Assembly: GCA_029269725.1 (NCBI GenBank)
Contig: JARJHS010000004.1
Location: 537,163 to 601,162 of the forward strand
Direction: 5' to 3'
From: Pollutibacter soli
GTDB lineage: Bacteria > Bacteroidota > Bacteroidia > Chitinophagales > Chitinophagaceae
DNA length: 64,000 nt
In this document: piece after piece, positions 33,850-42,151 of the stretch
How the letters are laid out: every line of letters starts with the position of its first letter
How positions within the stretch are numbered: the first letter of the stretch is position 1
Notes under the pieces: generated by a model
What the model was told of the DNA's origin: nothing
Databases searched by the model: none
Seen by the model: only the letters and a program-made list of their open reading frames with translations
Program-made: the position numbers and the translations under genes

Positions 33850-35403
33850 ATGATACAAAAGAGATATGGCATTTTTATTCTTTTGCTGATAGTAATAACC
33901 AACTGCCTCGCGCAGCAGGAAAATATAGATAAGGCAGTTTTTGAAAAGATCAGGAAGGCGGAGATGGAGGATTCACATATTCCTGAAATAGCCCACTATC
34001 TTACTGATGTTTCTGGTCCAAGACTTCCCGGATCCGAGGGCTATCGTCGTGCCGTAAACTGGGCTATCGATGCTATGAAAAAATGGGGATTAGTAAATGT
34101 TGCGAAAGAACCCTACGGCGAGTTTGGTAAGCAATGGAACCTGGATGATTTCAGTATCGCGATGAAAGTTCCCTACTATCAGCCGCTGTTTGCCTTTCCC
34201 GAGCCCTGGTGCGGCAATACTAACGGTCTGGCGCAGGGGCAGGTAATCCTGCTTACTCCGGCACAGGTGAATGACACCGTTTACCTTTTACACCACAAAG
34301 CAGAACTGACAGGGAAATTCATCCTGGTATCCGTTAATCCGCTTTTTTCGGTACAGGATTTTGCGCCAGGCGCGGAACGTCTTAATGCTGCCGCCCTGGA
34401 TACAATTGACGAACAGCATGCAGTCACCCGGGAAATGGTGGAGCAGATGATTGCCAGAACCAGAACCAGGATAAGAATTGAATTGATTTTAAAAACGGCA
34501 GGAGTATTGGGTCGTATTTCTGCTGCGCCTGACAACATCAATGGCATTGTGCATGTGCAGGCAGGACCTGGTTACAAGCTAACAGATCCGGAAGGTATTC
34601 CGAAAGTGAATATGTCATACGAGGATGGACAGCGAATAAAAAGATTGATTGAATCGGGACATTCAGTTGAAATTGCGTTGAATATTAAAGGGAGGTTTGC
34701 AACAGCAGATACAAAAGGATATAATGTCGTTGCTGAAATTCCGGGATCGGATCCCAAACTAAAATCCCAGCTGGTGATGCTGGGTGGTCACCTGGATTCC
34801 TGGCAGGCATCGACCGGCGCGACAGACAATGCAGCAGGATGCACAGTAGTACTCGAAGCGATGCGTTTATTAAAATCGCTCGGGCTGAAGCCGAAGAGAA
34901 CGATTCGTATTGCATTGTGGGACGGTGAAGAGCAGGGGTTGTATGGCTCGTACAATTATGTAAAAAATCATTTTATGAATGCGGATGGAACCCCGAATGC
35001 AGAACAGAAAAAAGTTTCTGCTTATTTTAATATGGATTACGGCACTGGAAAGATCCGCGGGATTTATTCGCAGAATAACCAGGCGATCAAGCCGATTTTT
35101 GAACAATGGTTTGTTCCCTTTCATGATCTTGATGCAAAAACAGTAACGATAAAAAATACCGGATCAACAGATCATGTTTCATTTGATTGGGCAGGCATTC
35201 CGGGATTTCAGTTTATACAGGACCCGTTGGATGAGAGCAGAACGCACCATACCAATCTTGATAACTATGATCATCTCGCGATTGAAGATCTGAAACAAGC
35301 CGCGATCATAGTTGCATCTTTTGTTTACCAGGCCAGTATGCGAGACGAGATGCTGCCGAGGAAGCCATGGGTGAAGGAGAGGTTTTTGTTTGATGGGTTG
35401 TGA
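33850..35403 (+). CDS. M28 family zinc metallopeptidase
   Basis: 517 residues. A signal peptide (GIFILLLIVITNCLAQQ) sends it out of the cytoplasm. A PA-like insertion domain precedes the M28 catalytic core, where the two-zinc site is complete: GGHLDSW (His, Asp region), TGATDNAAGC, WDGEEQGLYGS (catalytic Glu-Glu), YFNMDYGTG (Asp) and GSTDHVSFD (His). It would remove N-terminal amino acids from peptides. The ATG at 33850 gives a normal signal peptide; a 19-codon extension to 33793 is open but unlikely. It is divergent from the histidine kinase and probably single-gene. Confidence 0.93.
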   Translation: MIQKRYGIFILLLIVITNCLAQQENIDKAVFEKIRKAEMEDSHIPEIAHYLTDVSGPRLPGSEGYRRAVNWAIDAMKKWGLVNVAKEPYGEFGKQWNLDDFSIAMKVPYYQPLFAFPEPWCGNTNGLAQGQVILLTPAQVNDTVYLLHHKAELTGKFILVSVNPLFSVQDFAPGAERLNAAALDTIDEQHAVTREMVEQMIARTRTRIRIELILKTAGVLGRISAAPDNINGIVHVQAGPGYKLTDPEGIPKVNMSYEDGQRIKRLIESGHSVEIALNIKGRFATADTKGYNVVAEIPGSDPKLKSQLVMLGGHLDSWQASTGATDNAAGCTVVLEAMRLLKSLGLKPKRTIRIALWDGEEQGLYGSYNYVKNHFMNADGTPNAEQKKVSAYFNMDYGTGKIRGIYSQNNQAIKPIFEQWFVPFHDLDAKTVTIKNTGSTDHVSFDWAGIPGFQFIQDPLDESRTHHTNLDNYDHLAIEDLKQAAIIVASFVYQASMRDEMLPRKPWVKERFLFDGL

Positions 35404-35470
35404 TTGACGAATTTTTATCATTGGTTTTCGTATGTAAAAACCCTTTATTATTTTAGCTGCCTTATTCCCA

Positions 35471-35544
35471 CGGGATGTAGCGCAGCCCGGTAGCGCGCTT
35501 CGTTCGGGACGAAGAGGCCGCTGGTTCGAATCCAGTCATCCCGA
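35471..35544 (+). tRNA. tRNA-Pro (anticodon CGG)
   Basis: A 74-base cloverleaf. Acceptor stem CGGGATG (35471-35477) with CATCCCG (35537-35543), discriminator A. Anticodon stem CTTCG with CGAAG around TTCGGGA (35503-35509, anticodon CGG). T arm GCTGGTTCGAATCCAGT. No encoded CCA. This is the second proline isoacceptor in the window, the UGG one being at 926-999. Confidence 0.97.
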
Positions 35545-35550
35545 CAACAG

Positions 35551-35576
35551 AAACTCTTTGCGATCGCAAAGAGTTT
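35551..35576 (+). terminator. Terminator of tRNA-Pro(CGG)
   Basis: A perfect inverted repeat, AAACTCTTTGC with GCAAAGAGTTT around a GATC loop, followed by TTCCATTTTAT. Six bases after the tRNA. It contains the GCGATCGC octamer. Confidence 0.85.
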
Positions 35577-35634
35577 TCCATTTTATAGTATAGCATTTTG
35601 TTTCTTTCCAGATAAGAACAAATCATCCACAACG

Positions 35635-35746
35635 CCCGAGGCGAGTCTCGCTGCACAATATAGGTAGTTAACATTTAATCATTCATCGTCAAAGAATGCA
35701 TCTGCAGCGGACTCGCCGTTAACTTTTTCGCAGAGACTCGCCTTAG
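35635..35746. repeat. Three copies of a GGCGAGTC(T)CGCTGC word, inverted
   Basis: GGCGAGTCTCGCTGC (35640-35654) is followed by the inverse copies GCAGCGGACTCGCC (35704-35717) and GCAGAGACTCGCC (35730-35742). The first two can pair to a large stem-loop. The element lies between the tRNA terminator and the 3' end of chrA. Confidence 0.65.
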
Positions 35747-35767
35747 AGGGATTTAGCTACATCGATT

Positions 35768-36913
35768 TCACACCATCGCCAGCAAATATCCCAGCACTGC
35801 TCCGCCAAAAATGATAAATGCCGTATTCAGTTTCTTAAAATAAAAAGTGACAATCAAGCTGATTACGGCAATCGTGATGCTTCGCCAATCGATCAATGTT
35901 TCCCGGCCAATCTCAACTATGACGGACAGGATAATGGCGATGGAAACAATATTCACCGTATCCAGGAATGCACTCATAATTTTTGACTTCCTTAGTGCAG
36001 GAATCAAAGGATTAAGTAAAGCGACAAACAGGAACGATGGAAGAAAAATGCCAATCGTTGCTGCAATAGCGCCAGGCACGCCACCGAGTTGCCAGCCTAC
36101 AAAAGTGGCAGAAGAAAAAACCGGTCCGGGTGTAAACTGCCCCACAGCAATTGCATCAACCAGTTGTTGTTTGGTCAATAAACCATTGCTGACAAATTCC
36201 GCGTCTAAAAAAGCAAACAACACATAACCGCTACCATAAAGAATCGAACCTATTTTTAAAAAGCTGAAGAAGATTGTAAAGTGCGAAAGGTGCACTTCCG
36301 GACTTTTTATCTGCAGGAAAATTACAGGTAGAATTCCGGGGATGGTTTTGTTGTTATGCCTCAGCAAATAAATGACGATTCCCAGCAACCCACCAGCAAA
36401 AAGTACAATTACTTCGTTGATGCCAGCTAAAACAGCTACTGCTGCGAGGATTCCGATGACCAGTAATTCAACTGATTTAACAGCTTTTCTTCCAAGACTG
36501 ATCATCAATGAAATAATTACAGCGATGATCGCAGGTTTGATTCCATAAATGAAGGGCTGCACTTCGGGCAATTGGCCATATCGTTGATACAACCATGCAA
36601 AAATTCCAGTAATGATTACCGCGGGAAAAATAAAACAACAGCCTGCAACAACAAGTCCCTTCCAACCAGCTCTCTCATGGCCGATATGCATCGTCATTTC
36701 CGTAGAGTTTGGTCCGGGAATAAGATTGGTTGCCCCGACCAGGTCAAGGAAATGCTCTCCACTCATCCATGCTCTTTTTCTTACTACCTCTTCCTCCATC
36801 AATGCGATATGAACGGCAGGTCCGCCAAATCCAATGATGCCCAGCTTCAAAAACAGTTTAGCTATTGTTGAGAGTGAACTTTTGTCGTGGTGTTTCTTTC
36901 TTGTTTCCTCCAA
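35768..36913 (-). CDS. chrA: Chromate transporter, CHR family (long form)
   Basis: 381 residues with about ten to twelve membrane segments in two homologous halves, the long-chain CHR form. First half: LFLKLGIIGFGGPAVHIALMEEEVVRKRAWM and FLDLVGATNLIPGPNSTEMTMHIGHERAGW; second half: FFSFLKIGSILYGSGYVLFAFLDAEFV and LVDAIAVGQFTPGPVFSSATFVGWQLGG. The PGP motifs after each GxxNLI/GQFT are diagnostic. It is a chromate (or anion) exporter. No ATG fits the N-terminus; TTG at 36913 (LEETRKKHHDKSS) is the best start, and it lies inside the end of the small broken gene at 36862-37113. Confidence 0.9.
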   Translation of the reverse strand: MEETRKKHHDKSSLSTIAKLFLKLGIIGFGGPAVHIALMEEEVVRKRAWMSGEHFLDLVGATNLIPGPNSTEMTMHIGHERAGWKGLVVAGCCFIFPAVIITGIFAWLYQRYGQLPEVQPFIYGIKPAIIAVIISLMISLGRKAVKSVELLVIGILAAVAVLAGINEVIVLFAGGLLGIVIYLLRHNNKTIPGILPVIFLQIKSPEVHLSHFTIFFSFLKIGSILYGSGYVLFAFLDAEFVSNGLLTKQQLVDAIAVGQFTPGPVFSSATFVGWQLGGVPGAIAATIGIFLPSFLFVALLNPLIPALRKSKIMSAFLDTVNIVSIAIILSVIVEIGRETLIDWRSITIAVISLIVTFYFKKLNTAFIIFGGAVLGYLLAMV

Positions 36914-37113
36914 GCAGTTTCGTTCTTTTGCTCGTAATCGGTGAAGGCCTTTTCCAGGCCGCTTAAAATTTCTGCAGATACTTCAAATAATGCTTTTGCT
37001 GACACGTCTTCCACTCTTTCGATATCGTTGAGCAGATGATCAACCAGTACTCTTCATTCATGTTTTACATTGACCGTATGTACCATCGGATGGATTGTAT
37101 TTTTGTCTTCCAT
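36862..37113 (-). pseudogene. Small gene upstream of chrA, broken by an in-frame TGA
   Basis: From ATG at 37113 the frame reads MEDKNTIHPMVHTVNVKHE, a TGA (37054-37056), then RVLVDHLLNDIERVEDVSAK and on through ALFEVSAEILSGLEKAFTDY to a stop at 36862. The 83-codon reading is amphipathic and acidic both sides of the stop, so one nonsense change (for example CGA to TGA) in an otherwise sound small helical protein is the simplest reading. Family unknown. Its end overlaps the start of chrA by about 50 bases, suggesting they were once translated together. Confidence 0.5.
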
Positions 37114-37459
37114 AAAAATCGTTTTAAAGATAAACAACTATGAGACTCTGCTAAACAATCGTACCGTGGACCTTTATGTCAATCTCAATCCGGCAAGGTC
37201 CAAGGCGAATCTCACTGGATATAACGAGATAAGTGCATTTCGTCATACATCGAGAAGAAAAAACGCAGCTGAACCGCCGTTACATTTACGCGGCGCTTCG
37301 CTCAAAGCGCTATAATTTCCGATTGTTGAGAAAATACTTCTGGTCGTGCGACTGAGCGGGCACTTGCCTTGGAAGGTCTGGTTGATACTGACAATCAAAT
37401 AACCGAAGTCTTCAAACGCAACATCAACTGTTGGTCCCGCTGCTTTAAAACGCATTTGG
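37114..37459. other. Gene-free stretch before the YoaK-like gene
   Basis: About 345 bases without a supported gene. A short stem GCGCTT..AAAGCGC lies near 37294-37311. The open frame from 37369 is only the untranslated upstream extension of the next gene. Confidence 0.5.
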
Positions 37460-37467
37460 TACCTTTG
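37460..37467 (+). promoter_or_regulatory. -7 promoter element of the YoaK-like gene
   Basis: TACCTTTG is an exact TAnnTTTG match, 21 bases before the chosen ATG at 37489. A TTG at 37431 lies 26 bases upstream, a little far for the -33 element. It supports starting the gene at 37489 and not at 37369. Confidence 0.6.
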
Positions 37468-37488
37468 CATCCAAATCAATGGAAGGCA

Positions 37489-38232
37489 ATGTTCAGACAT
37501 CAGGGCAGAACCCGTACGCTAAGTCACAATTTAAAGATTGCTTCCCTCTTGTCTTTTGTTGCAGGAATTGTAAACGTCGCTGGTTTCCTGGCTGTACAAC
37601 GCCTCACGACAAATGTTACCGGCCATTTTGCTTTTTTTGTTGATGAAGTTTTTAAGCTGAATACCTGGCAGGCCATCGTGTTTTTTCTTTACATTTTCTT
37701 TTTCTTTCTGGGTTCTTTTGTTTCGAGCTTTCTTATTGAGATTACTTCGCGGAAAAATGAGCGATTGATCTATACTTTCCCTGTGCTAATGGAATCATTG
37801 ATTTTGTTTATCGTTGGTGCACTGGCAATGCAGTTTGTTATTGCTCACCCCGATTTAATTTCTTTCAGTCTGCTTTTTGCCATGGGATTGCAAAATTCTC
37901 TGGTTACTAAAATATCCAATGCTGCCGTCAGAACTACACATCTCACAGGATTGTTTACGGATCTGGGAATTGAATTGTCGCAGTTGTTCTTTTATAAATC
38001 TTCCGAACAGAAAAATAAGCTCAAAGCTGCCATCAAACTCCGTTTTACAATCATCAGTTTCTTTTTTTTAGGAGGAATTGCGGGAGGAGTATTTTATTCC
38101 AGGATAAGTTTGCATGTTCTGATGATTGCAGCCATTATGCTGATTGGTGGCCTGATTTATGATAATATCCGATTTAAGATTATTTTACTGAGGAGAAGAT
38201 TAAGAACAGCAGACGTAGAACGTAGAACGTAG
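37489..38232 (+). CDS. YoaK family (DUF1275) membrane protein
   Basis: 247 residues with about six membrane segments. The start of the mature domain, LKIASLLSFVAGIVNVAGFLAVQRLTTNVTGHFAFFVDEVF, is the DUF1275 signature, as is the later LLFAMGLQNSLVTKISNAAVRTTHLTGLFTDLGIELSQLF. The family is widespread; function unknown. The last residues (TADVERRT) are written by the intergenic CGTAGAA repeat, which runs over the stop codon, so the natural C-terminus may have been shorter. Start 37489 follows the promoter at 37460; 40 further upstream codons are open but unlike the family. Confidence 0.88.
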   Translation: MFRHQGRTRTLSHNLKIASLLSFVAGIVNVAGFLAVQRLTTNVTGHFAFFVDEVFKLNTWQAIVFFLYIFFFFLGSFVSSFLIEITSRKNERLIYTFPVLMESLILFIVGALAMQFVIAHPDLISFSLLFAMGLQNSLVTKISNAAVRTTHLTGLFTDLGIELSQLFFYKSSEQKNKLKAAIKLRFTIISFFFLGGIAGGVFYSRISLHVLMIAAIMLIGGLIYDNIRFKIILLRRRLRTADVERRT

Positions 38233-38269
38233 AACGTAGAACGAACGAACAACGAATAACGAACAACGA
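38213..38269. repeat. CGTAGAA / AACGAA tandem words at a gene end
   Basis: Four exact 7-base CGTAGAA units (38214-38241) followed by CGAACGAACAACGAATAACGAACAACGA-type text. The first units are inside the YoaK-like gene and include its TAG stop. Related to 3841-3876 and 48003-48025. Confidence 0.8.
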
Positions 38270-38288
38270 TAATAACTAAACAAAAAAT

Positions 38289-38591
38289 ATGTCTACACTG
38301 AACGTAAAAATTCCGCATGAGCTTTCAAAAGAAGAGGCATTGGAAAGGATAAAGAATATGCTCTCCGGATTGAAGGAGCAACAAAAGGATAAAATTAATA
38401 ACCTTAAAGAAAACTGGGATGGCAGTAAGGGTAGTTTCAGTTTTTCAGTTATGGGCTTTGATCTCGCGGGTGACGTTAATGTGTCCGATAAGGACGTTGA
38501 GATAAATTCAAAACTTCCTTTCGCGGTATCGTTTTTCAAAAGCACTATTGAAGAGATGATCGCGAAGGAAGCACAGAAACTTCTTAGATAG
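38289..38591 (+). CDS. Polyhydroxyalkanoate-system family protein (PHA_gran_rgn type)
   Basis: 100 residues. STLNVKIPHELSKEEALERIKNMLSGLKEQQKDKI, then WDGSKGSFSFSVMGFDLAGDVNVSDKDVEINSKLPFAVSFFKSTIEEMIAKEAQKLL: this is the PF09650-type small protein found near polyhydroxyalkanoate genes in proteobacteria and alone in many Bacteroidota. The alternating beta pattern and the phrase INSKLPF are typical. No PHA synthase is in the window, so a PHA role is not implied. Start ATG at 38289; complete. Confidence 0.85.
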   Translation: MSTLNVKIPHELSKEEALERIKNMLSGLKEQQKDKINNLKENWDGSKGSFSFSVMGFDLAGDVNVSDKDVEINSKLPFAVSFFKSTIEEMIAKEAQKLLR

Positions 38592-38640
38592 TGAGCAGCA
38601 ACAGTGAGGGGAAACAGTAAAAAGTGTGAATACAAATCTG

Positions 38641-38672
38641 ATGTTCGCTGTTTCTGTTTTCTGTTTCTGTTC
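38641..38672. repeat. CTGTTTCTGTTT-type word between convergent genes
   Basis: Short T/C-rich phrase with repeated TTCTGTTT units, immediately before the DUF1254 stop. The same phrase occurs in the signal-peptide codons of the GH127 gene (42184-42216). Confidence 0.6.
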
Positions 38673-38673
38673 T

Positions 38674-40125
38674 TTATTTGACTTTCTCCAGGTCAGTCAG
38701 TTTCCAGCTTTGATCATATAAATTTTTTGTCGGCCCATAAAATCGTGCAAGTATTTCAAATTTTCCTTTAGGGTCTGTTGGTACCCAGTTGGATTCGCCG
38801 CTTGCTGGAGGCGTTGGACCAAAAAACAGATCGACAGATCCGTCAGCATTTGTTTTTAGTCCAGGCGTTTGCGATGAACGTCCCGCCCATTTTGCATCCC
38901 GGATGAATGTGTGCGTATCGCGGTTGTACACTGTCATCGACCAGTATTGTTTGACGGGTACATTGGCAGGAACTTTGACTTTGTATGTTGTGTTACCATC
39001 CAAAGCGTTTCCGTCTTTGTCGACAGTCTCCATCAGGTAATACTGCGATTCACCCAGGTGTTTTGCACTGAAGAATGCAATCATATAACAAACACCCCTG
39101 TTATCGATTGGGTAAGAATCCGGTACTTCAAAATCTCCTTTTACACTTTTAATATTTTCTTCCGTCGCAGGAAAAAACCAGTGCGTACCGGGATAGAAAG
39201 GTGCAATCGCATCATAATTATACTCCAGCCATTTTCTCGCCTCTTTTACTGCGATGTCAAATATCTCTTTGGTACGTGCATCAGGATTGAATGGTTTTCC
39301 GCGCTCGATTCCGATTGTTTTCAAGGGATCGATCATAGCTTTATCGCGCTCCAGCCAGGGCTCTGATTGTACTATTCTGTCAAGAACCTGGTAAAAGCTA
39401 TTATCATATGGAATGTTGGAGTCATAAATTTCGTTGCTGGCATCAATGAAAGTAATTGCCGGTTTTTTTGATGCCTCACTCAACGGATATATTTTAATTC
39501 TCCTCGCATAGGCTACCGCAGTAGCCACATCGGCAGCGCTTCCACTTTTCAATACCGAACGTAAAAGTGCATATCTACGGATTGTATTGGAAGGCATGGG
39601 AATATATCCGGCCGGAACTTTCTTTTTATCATAACCTGGTGGAAGAAAAAGATATTTTCCACCCTTGCCTTTGTCGACACCGCCTGGTCCCACATCTTCG
39701 ATTGCATTTTGCCAGTAAGTCATGATGCTTCCGTTGATAACACCGCTGTCAGCAGGAGGAATTTCGAGTACAACAGGGCCAGCATCTTTTGTATTGAAAA
39801 AAGGCATCAGGTAGATTACATCAGGATTGGGTGTGAGTGTCTGGTTTTTCCAGTCCAATAATCCGGGCCAGATAACGATCTGGTTATAGTCGCCTTTTAA
39901 TTTTGCAAGGGCATCAAACATGAGTTGATAATTCACCGCGGGGATGCCCCAGATGGCAGCGTCGACTGCGCGGTTATATATCATTTGTTCTTTGATGTTA
40001 GCAGGCTTGAATGTATTATCGGTTACGCTTGCTGCCGGAAGATCGGAACTGGCAGAAGACTCCTGCTGTTTTTGTGTGCAACTAATTAAAAAAAAAATGG
40101 CGAACACACCGATCATCTTTTTCAT
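38674..40125 (-). CDS. DUF1254/DUF1214 lipoprotein (copy 1)
   Basis: 483 residues. Lipoprotein signal IGVFAIFFLISC, then a Ser/Ala-rich linker. DUF1254 region: VDAAIWGIPAVNYQLMFDALAKL, LTPNPDVIYLMPFFNT, GGKYLFLPPGY; DUF1214 C-terminal region: VKQYWSMTVYNRDTHTFIR, GSVDLFFGPTPP and NWVPTDPKGKFEILARFYGP. The two domains occur together in many bacterial exported proteins; activity is unproven. A second copy is encoded 79 bases upstream on the same strand (40205-41692), likely one transcript. The two differ widely in sequence, so the duplication is old. Confidence 0.9.
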   Translation of the reverse strand: MKKMIGVFAIFFLISCTQKQQESSASSDLPAASVTDNTFKPANIKEQMIYNRAVDAAIWGIPAVNYQLMFDALAKLKGDYNQIVIWPGLLDWKNQTLTPNPDVIYLMPFFNTKDAGPVVLEIPPADSGVINGSIMTYWQNAIEDVGPGGVDKGKGGKYLFLPPGYDKKKVPAGYIPMPSNTIRRYALLRSVLKSGSAADVATAVAYARRIKIYPLSEASKKPAITFIDASNEIYDSNIPYDNSFYQVLDRIVQSEPWLERDKAMIDPLKTIGIERGKPFNPDARTKEIFDIAVKEARKWLEYNYDAIAPFYPGTHWFFPATEENIKSVKGDFEVPDSYPIDNRGVCYMIAFFSAKHLGESQYYLMETVDKDGNALDGNTTYKVKVPANVPVKQYWSMTVYNRDTHTFIRDAKWAGRSSQTPGLKTNADGSVDLFFGPTPPASGESNWVPTDPKGKFEILARFYGPTKNLYDQSWKLTDLEKVK

Positions 40126-40204
40126 ATTGGTTATTTTGTATTTACAGGATTTGCTTATTGATATCTGATGAATAATTGGAACCTGATTAGAGGATACACC
40201 ATGA

Positions 40205-41692
40205 TTATTTTATCCTGACAACAGCGGGTGGTGACCATGTTCCATTAACTACAGTTTCTTTAGGCCAATACGTTCGCAGGTATAAAGAAAAATCTCCTTT
40301 CTCCACGGCAGGCAGCCAGTTGCTCTGCCATTCCTCCGCTGGTGGATTGGCCTGTACATAAATGGTTAGTGAACCGTCGTCATTTTTTTTCATTGATTTG
40401 TTTTTTGTACCGAGCGAGTACCTGTTCAGTTTATTGATTTCAAAAAAATGATGCTGGTTATAAAGTGTCAATGACCAGAAACCGTTGACGGGAGGAAGTG
40501 CGTCTTTCGCAAATGTTAACGTGTACCGGTTACCGTTATTTAGTCTTTTTCCTGATGAATCAAGATCCTGGTAGAAATACCTTGTTTCGTTCGGATTGTT
40601 TACCAGGATATTTGATTTAGCTACTGCTGTGCGGGTAAAGTAATCCGTTCCCCAGGATGCACCATTTTTTACTGAAGACCAATGGTGTGGCAATTGAATG
40701 CCCCAGTTACGGAATTCCATCAATGGTTTAATCACCTGCTGATCAGCTTCTGTTGCCGCTGATATCAAAGCCTTTTTCAAATCCGGATTTTTTCTTGCAG
40801 CGGAAATCACAGCAAGTACCTGGCTGTATCTCGCTTCTTCACCAGGCAGAGGTCTGGCATCGTTGAGTACGGTAGGTAATTCATCAAAAAATGTCTCTGG
40901 TTTTACCCAAACGGCTTCTTCTTTTCCGCCATCTCCTCCAGGAAGTTTTTTAATATCCGCCCATGCGATGGTTTTCATTTTGCCATCAAACTCTTCCAGC
41001 GGATACATGACTACTGATTTCAGCACCTCCTGGATGGCTTTGCGATCTTCAGGCGTATCATCCATAAATACCCGTGGCCCAACCAATCCGGTATTTGTCG
41101 AAGATCGAAAGACTTTGGTTATTCCCTGCGGAATATTGCCATTCCAGTCGGGACCTGCAAGTAAATAGAATCCTGGTTTTGCATCATACATTTTTCCCAG
41201 TTGTGCAAAGCCATCTGTTCGAAGATCAACGATCTGGTAGACCCAGAATCGGTCACCGAAATCAGGCACCTGAATTACTACTGGTGTCTGATCAAGTGCA
41301 AGACATCCGATCCCATAAACCACGTCCTGGTTCGGACAGGCAATTGCTCTTTCGGTAGGGATTACATAATCTGTAAGCATCGCGAAGCGATTAAGAGGCG
41401 CCATGATGAGCGGCCCTGCGAGCGCAAGTTCTTTCACATCTTTAAATGCCATCCTCCTGTTGTACATATTCACCAATGGCCACGCCCAGAAATAAGCATC
41501 TTTTGCTACGAGGCGGGCATAGGCTTCGGTAATTTTAACACTTGTATCAGCTCCAGCGGGTATAACGGTTCCCTCAGGTGCTGCAGCAGAATTTGACTTT
41601 GCTGAGTCTGCAACTACTGCTGCATTTTCCCTGTTCTGCGAACATGCAACAAGCAAAAAAATCGCAATTGAAAGAATGAGAAAATATTTCAT
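40205..41692 (-). CDS. DUF1254/DUF1214 lipoprotein (copy 2)
   Basis: 495 residues. Lipoprotein signal LILSIAIFLLVAC followed by the same domain order as its neighbour: AYFWAWPLVNMYNRRMAFKDV (DUF1254), ACPNQDVVYGIGCLALDQTPVVIQVPDFGDRFWVYQIVDLRTD, and the DUF1214 part FWSLTLYNQHHFFEINKLNRYSLG, GSLTIYVQANPP and NWLPAVEKGDFSLYLRTYWP. It is the first gene of the pair and is likely cotranscribed with 38674-40125. No catalytic residues are agreed for the family. Periplasmic, membrane-anchored by lipid. Confidence 0.9.
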   Translation of the reverse strand: MKYFLILSIAIFLLVACSQNRENAAVVADSAKSNSAAAPEGTVIPAGADTSVKITEAYARLVAKDAYFWAWPLVNMYNRRMAFKDVKELALAGPLIMAPLNRFAMLTDYVIPTERAIACPNQDVVYGIGCLALDQTPVVIQVPDFGDRFWVYQIVDLRTDGFAQLGKMYDAKPGFYLLAGPDWNGNIPQGITKVFRSSTNTGLVGPRVFMDDTPEDRKAIQEVLKSVVMYPLEEFDGKMKTIAWADIKKLPGGDGGKEEAVWVKPETFFDELPTVLNDARPLPGEEARYSQVLAVISAARKNPDLKKALISAATEADQQVIKPLMEFRNWGIQLPHHWSSVKNGASWGTDYFTRTAVAKSNILVNNPNETRYFYQDLDSSGKRLNNGNRYTLTFAKDALPPVNGFWSLTLYNQHHFFEINKLNRYSLGTKNKSMKKNDDGSLTIYVQANPPAEEWQSNWLPAVEKGDFSLYLRTYWPKETVVNGTWSPPAVVRIK

Positions 41693-41870
41693 TTTGGAGA
41701 TTTGACTTTTGATAATTGAAAGAGTGAACCAATGCAGACCTTGCTGCTGTTGTTTACTTCAGGAAAATGATTGGGATAATGAAACTATAAATACCGATAA
41801 TCAATCCCAACATTTCACTTCAGAACTCTTTATTTCAAAGCTATACTTGCGAATCTTTCTTTGGGTTGGG
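41693..41870. other. Divergent intergenic region
   Basis: Region between the DUF1254 pair and the small candidate gene at 41871. TATACTTG (41842-41849) differs from the -7 consensus at one base. No repeat or hairpin is obvious. Confidence 0.4.
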
Positions 41871-42122
41871 ATGAATAAGCAAAGGGTATTGGATCCGGCA
41901 CCTTGTCTTAAGGAATTTGGTAAAATAAAGAGAGCGTCTAATCAGAAGATAATATCAGATGAACAGGCAAAACAAATGTACATCTATCGTTATTATTCCT
42001 GTGTAATAGATTTTGTTGATTTATGGATGTACATGCTGTTGCCGGCAGCTGTAGACCCTTCAAAAATTCCCCGCATCGTTGTGCAGAAAACGACTCGCAC
42101 GTTTACTGATATAGATGCTTAA
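41871..42122 (+). CDS. Candidate small protein, unknown
   Basis: An 83-residue frame from ATG at 41871, charged at the start (KEFGKIKRASNQKIISDEQAKQ) and more hydrophobic in the middle (YYSCVIDFVDLWMYMLLPAAV). The frame stays open 54 codons further upstream but that part looks non-coding. No family is recognised. It could be a small membrane-associated protein, a decayed remnant, or chance; nothing but the open frame and a near-consensus promoter supports it. Confidence 0.3.
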   Translation: MNKQRVLDPAPCLKEFGKIKRASNQKIISDEQAKQMYIYRYYSCVIDFVDLWMYMLLPAAVDPSKIPRIVVQKTTRTFTDIDA

Positions 42123-42130
42123 AAGCAGTT

Positions 42131-42138
42131 TATATTTG
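42131..42138 (+). promoter_or_regulatory. -7 promoter element of the GH127 gene
   Basis: TATATTTG matches TAnnTTTG exactly, 13 bases before the ATG at 42152. Confidence 0.55.
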
Positions 42139-42151
42139 ATTAAATTCGACC

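Noticed and set aside
38289..38591. Polyhydroxyalkanoate metabolism locus
   Set aside because: A lone family member without a synthase, depolymerase or phasin in the window does not support it.
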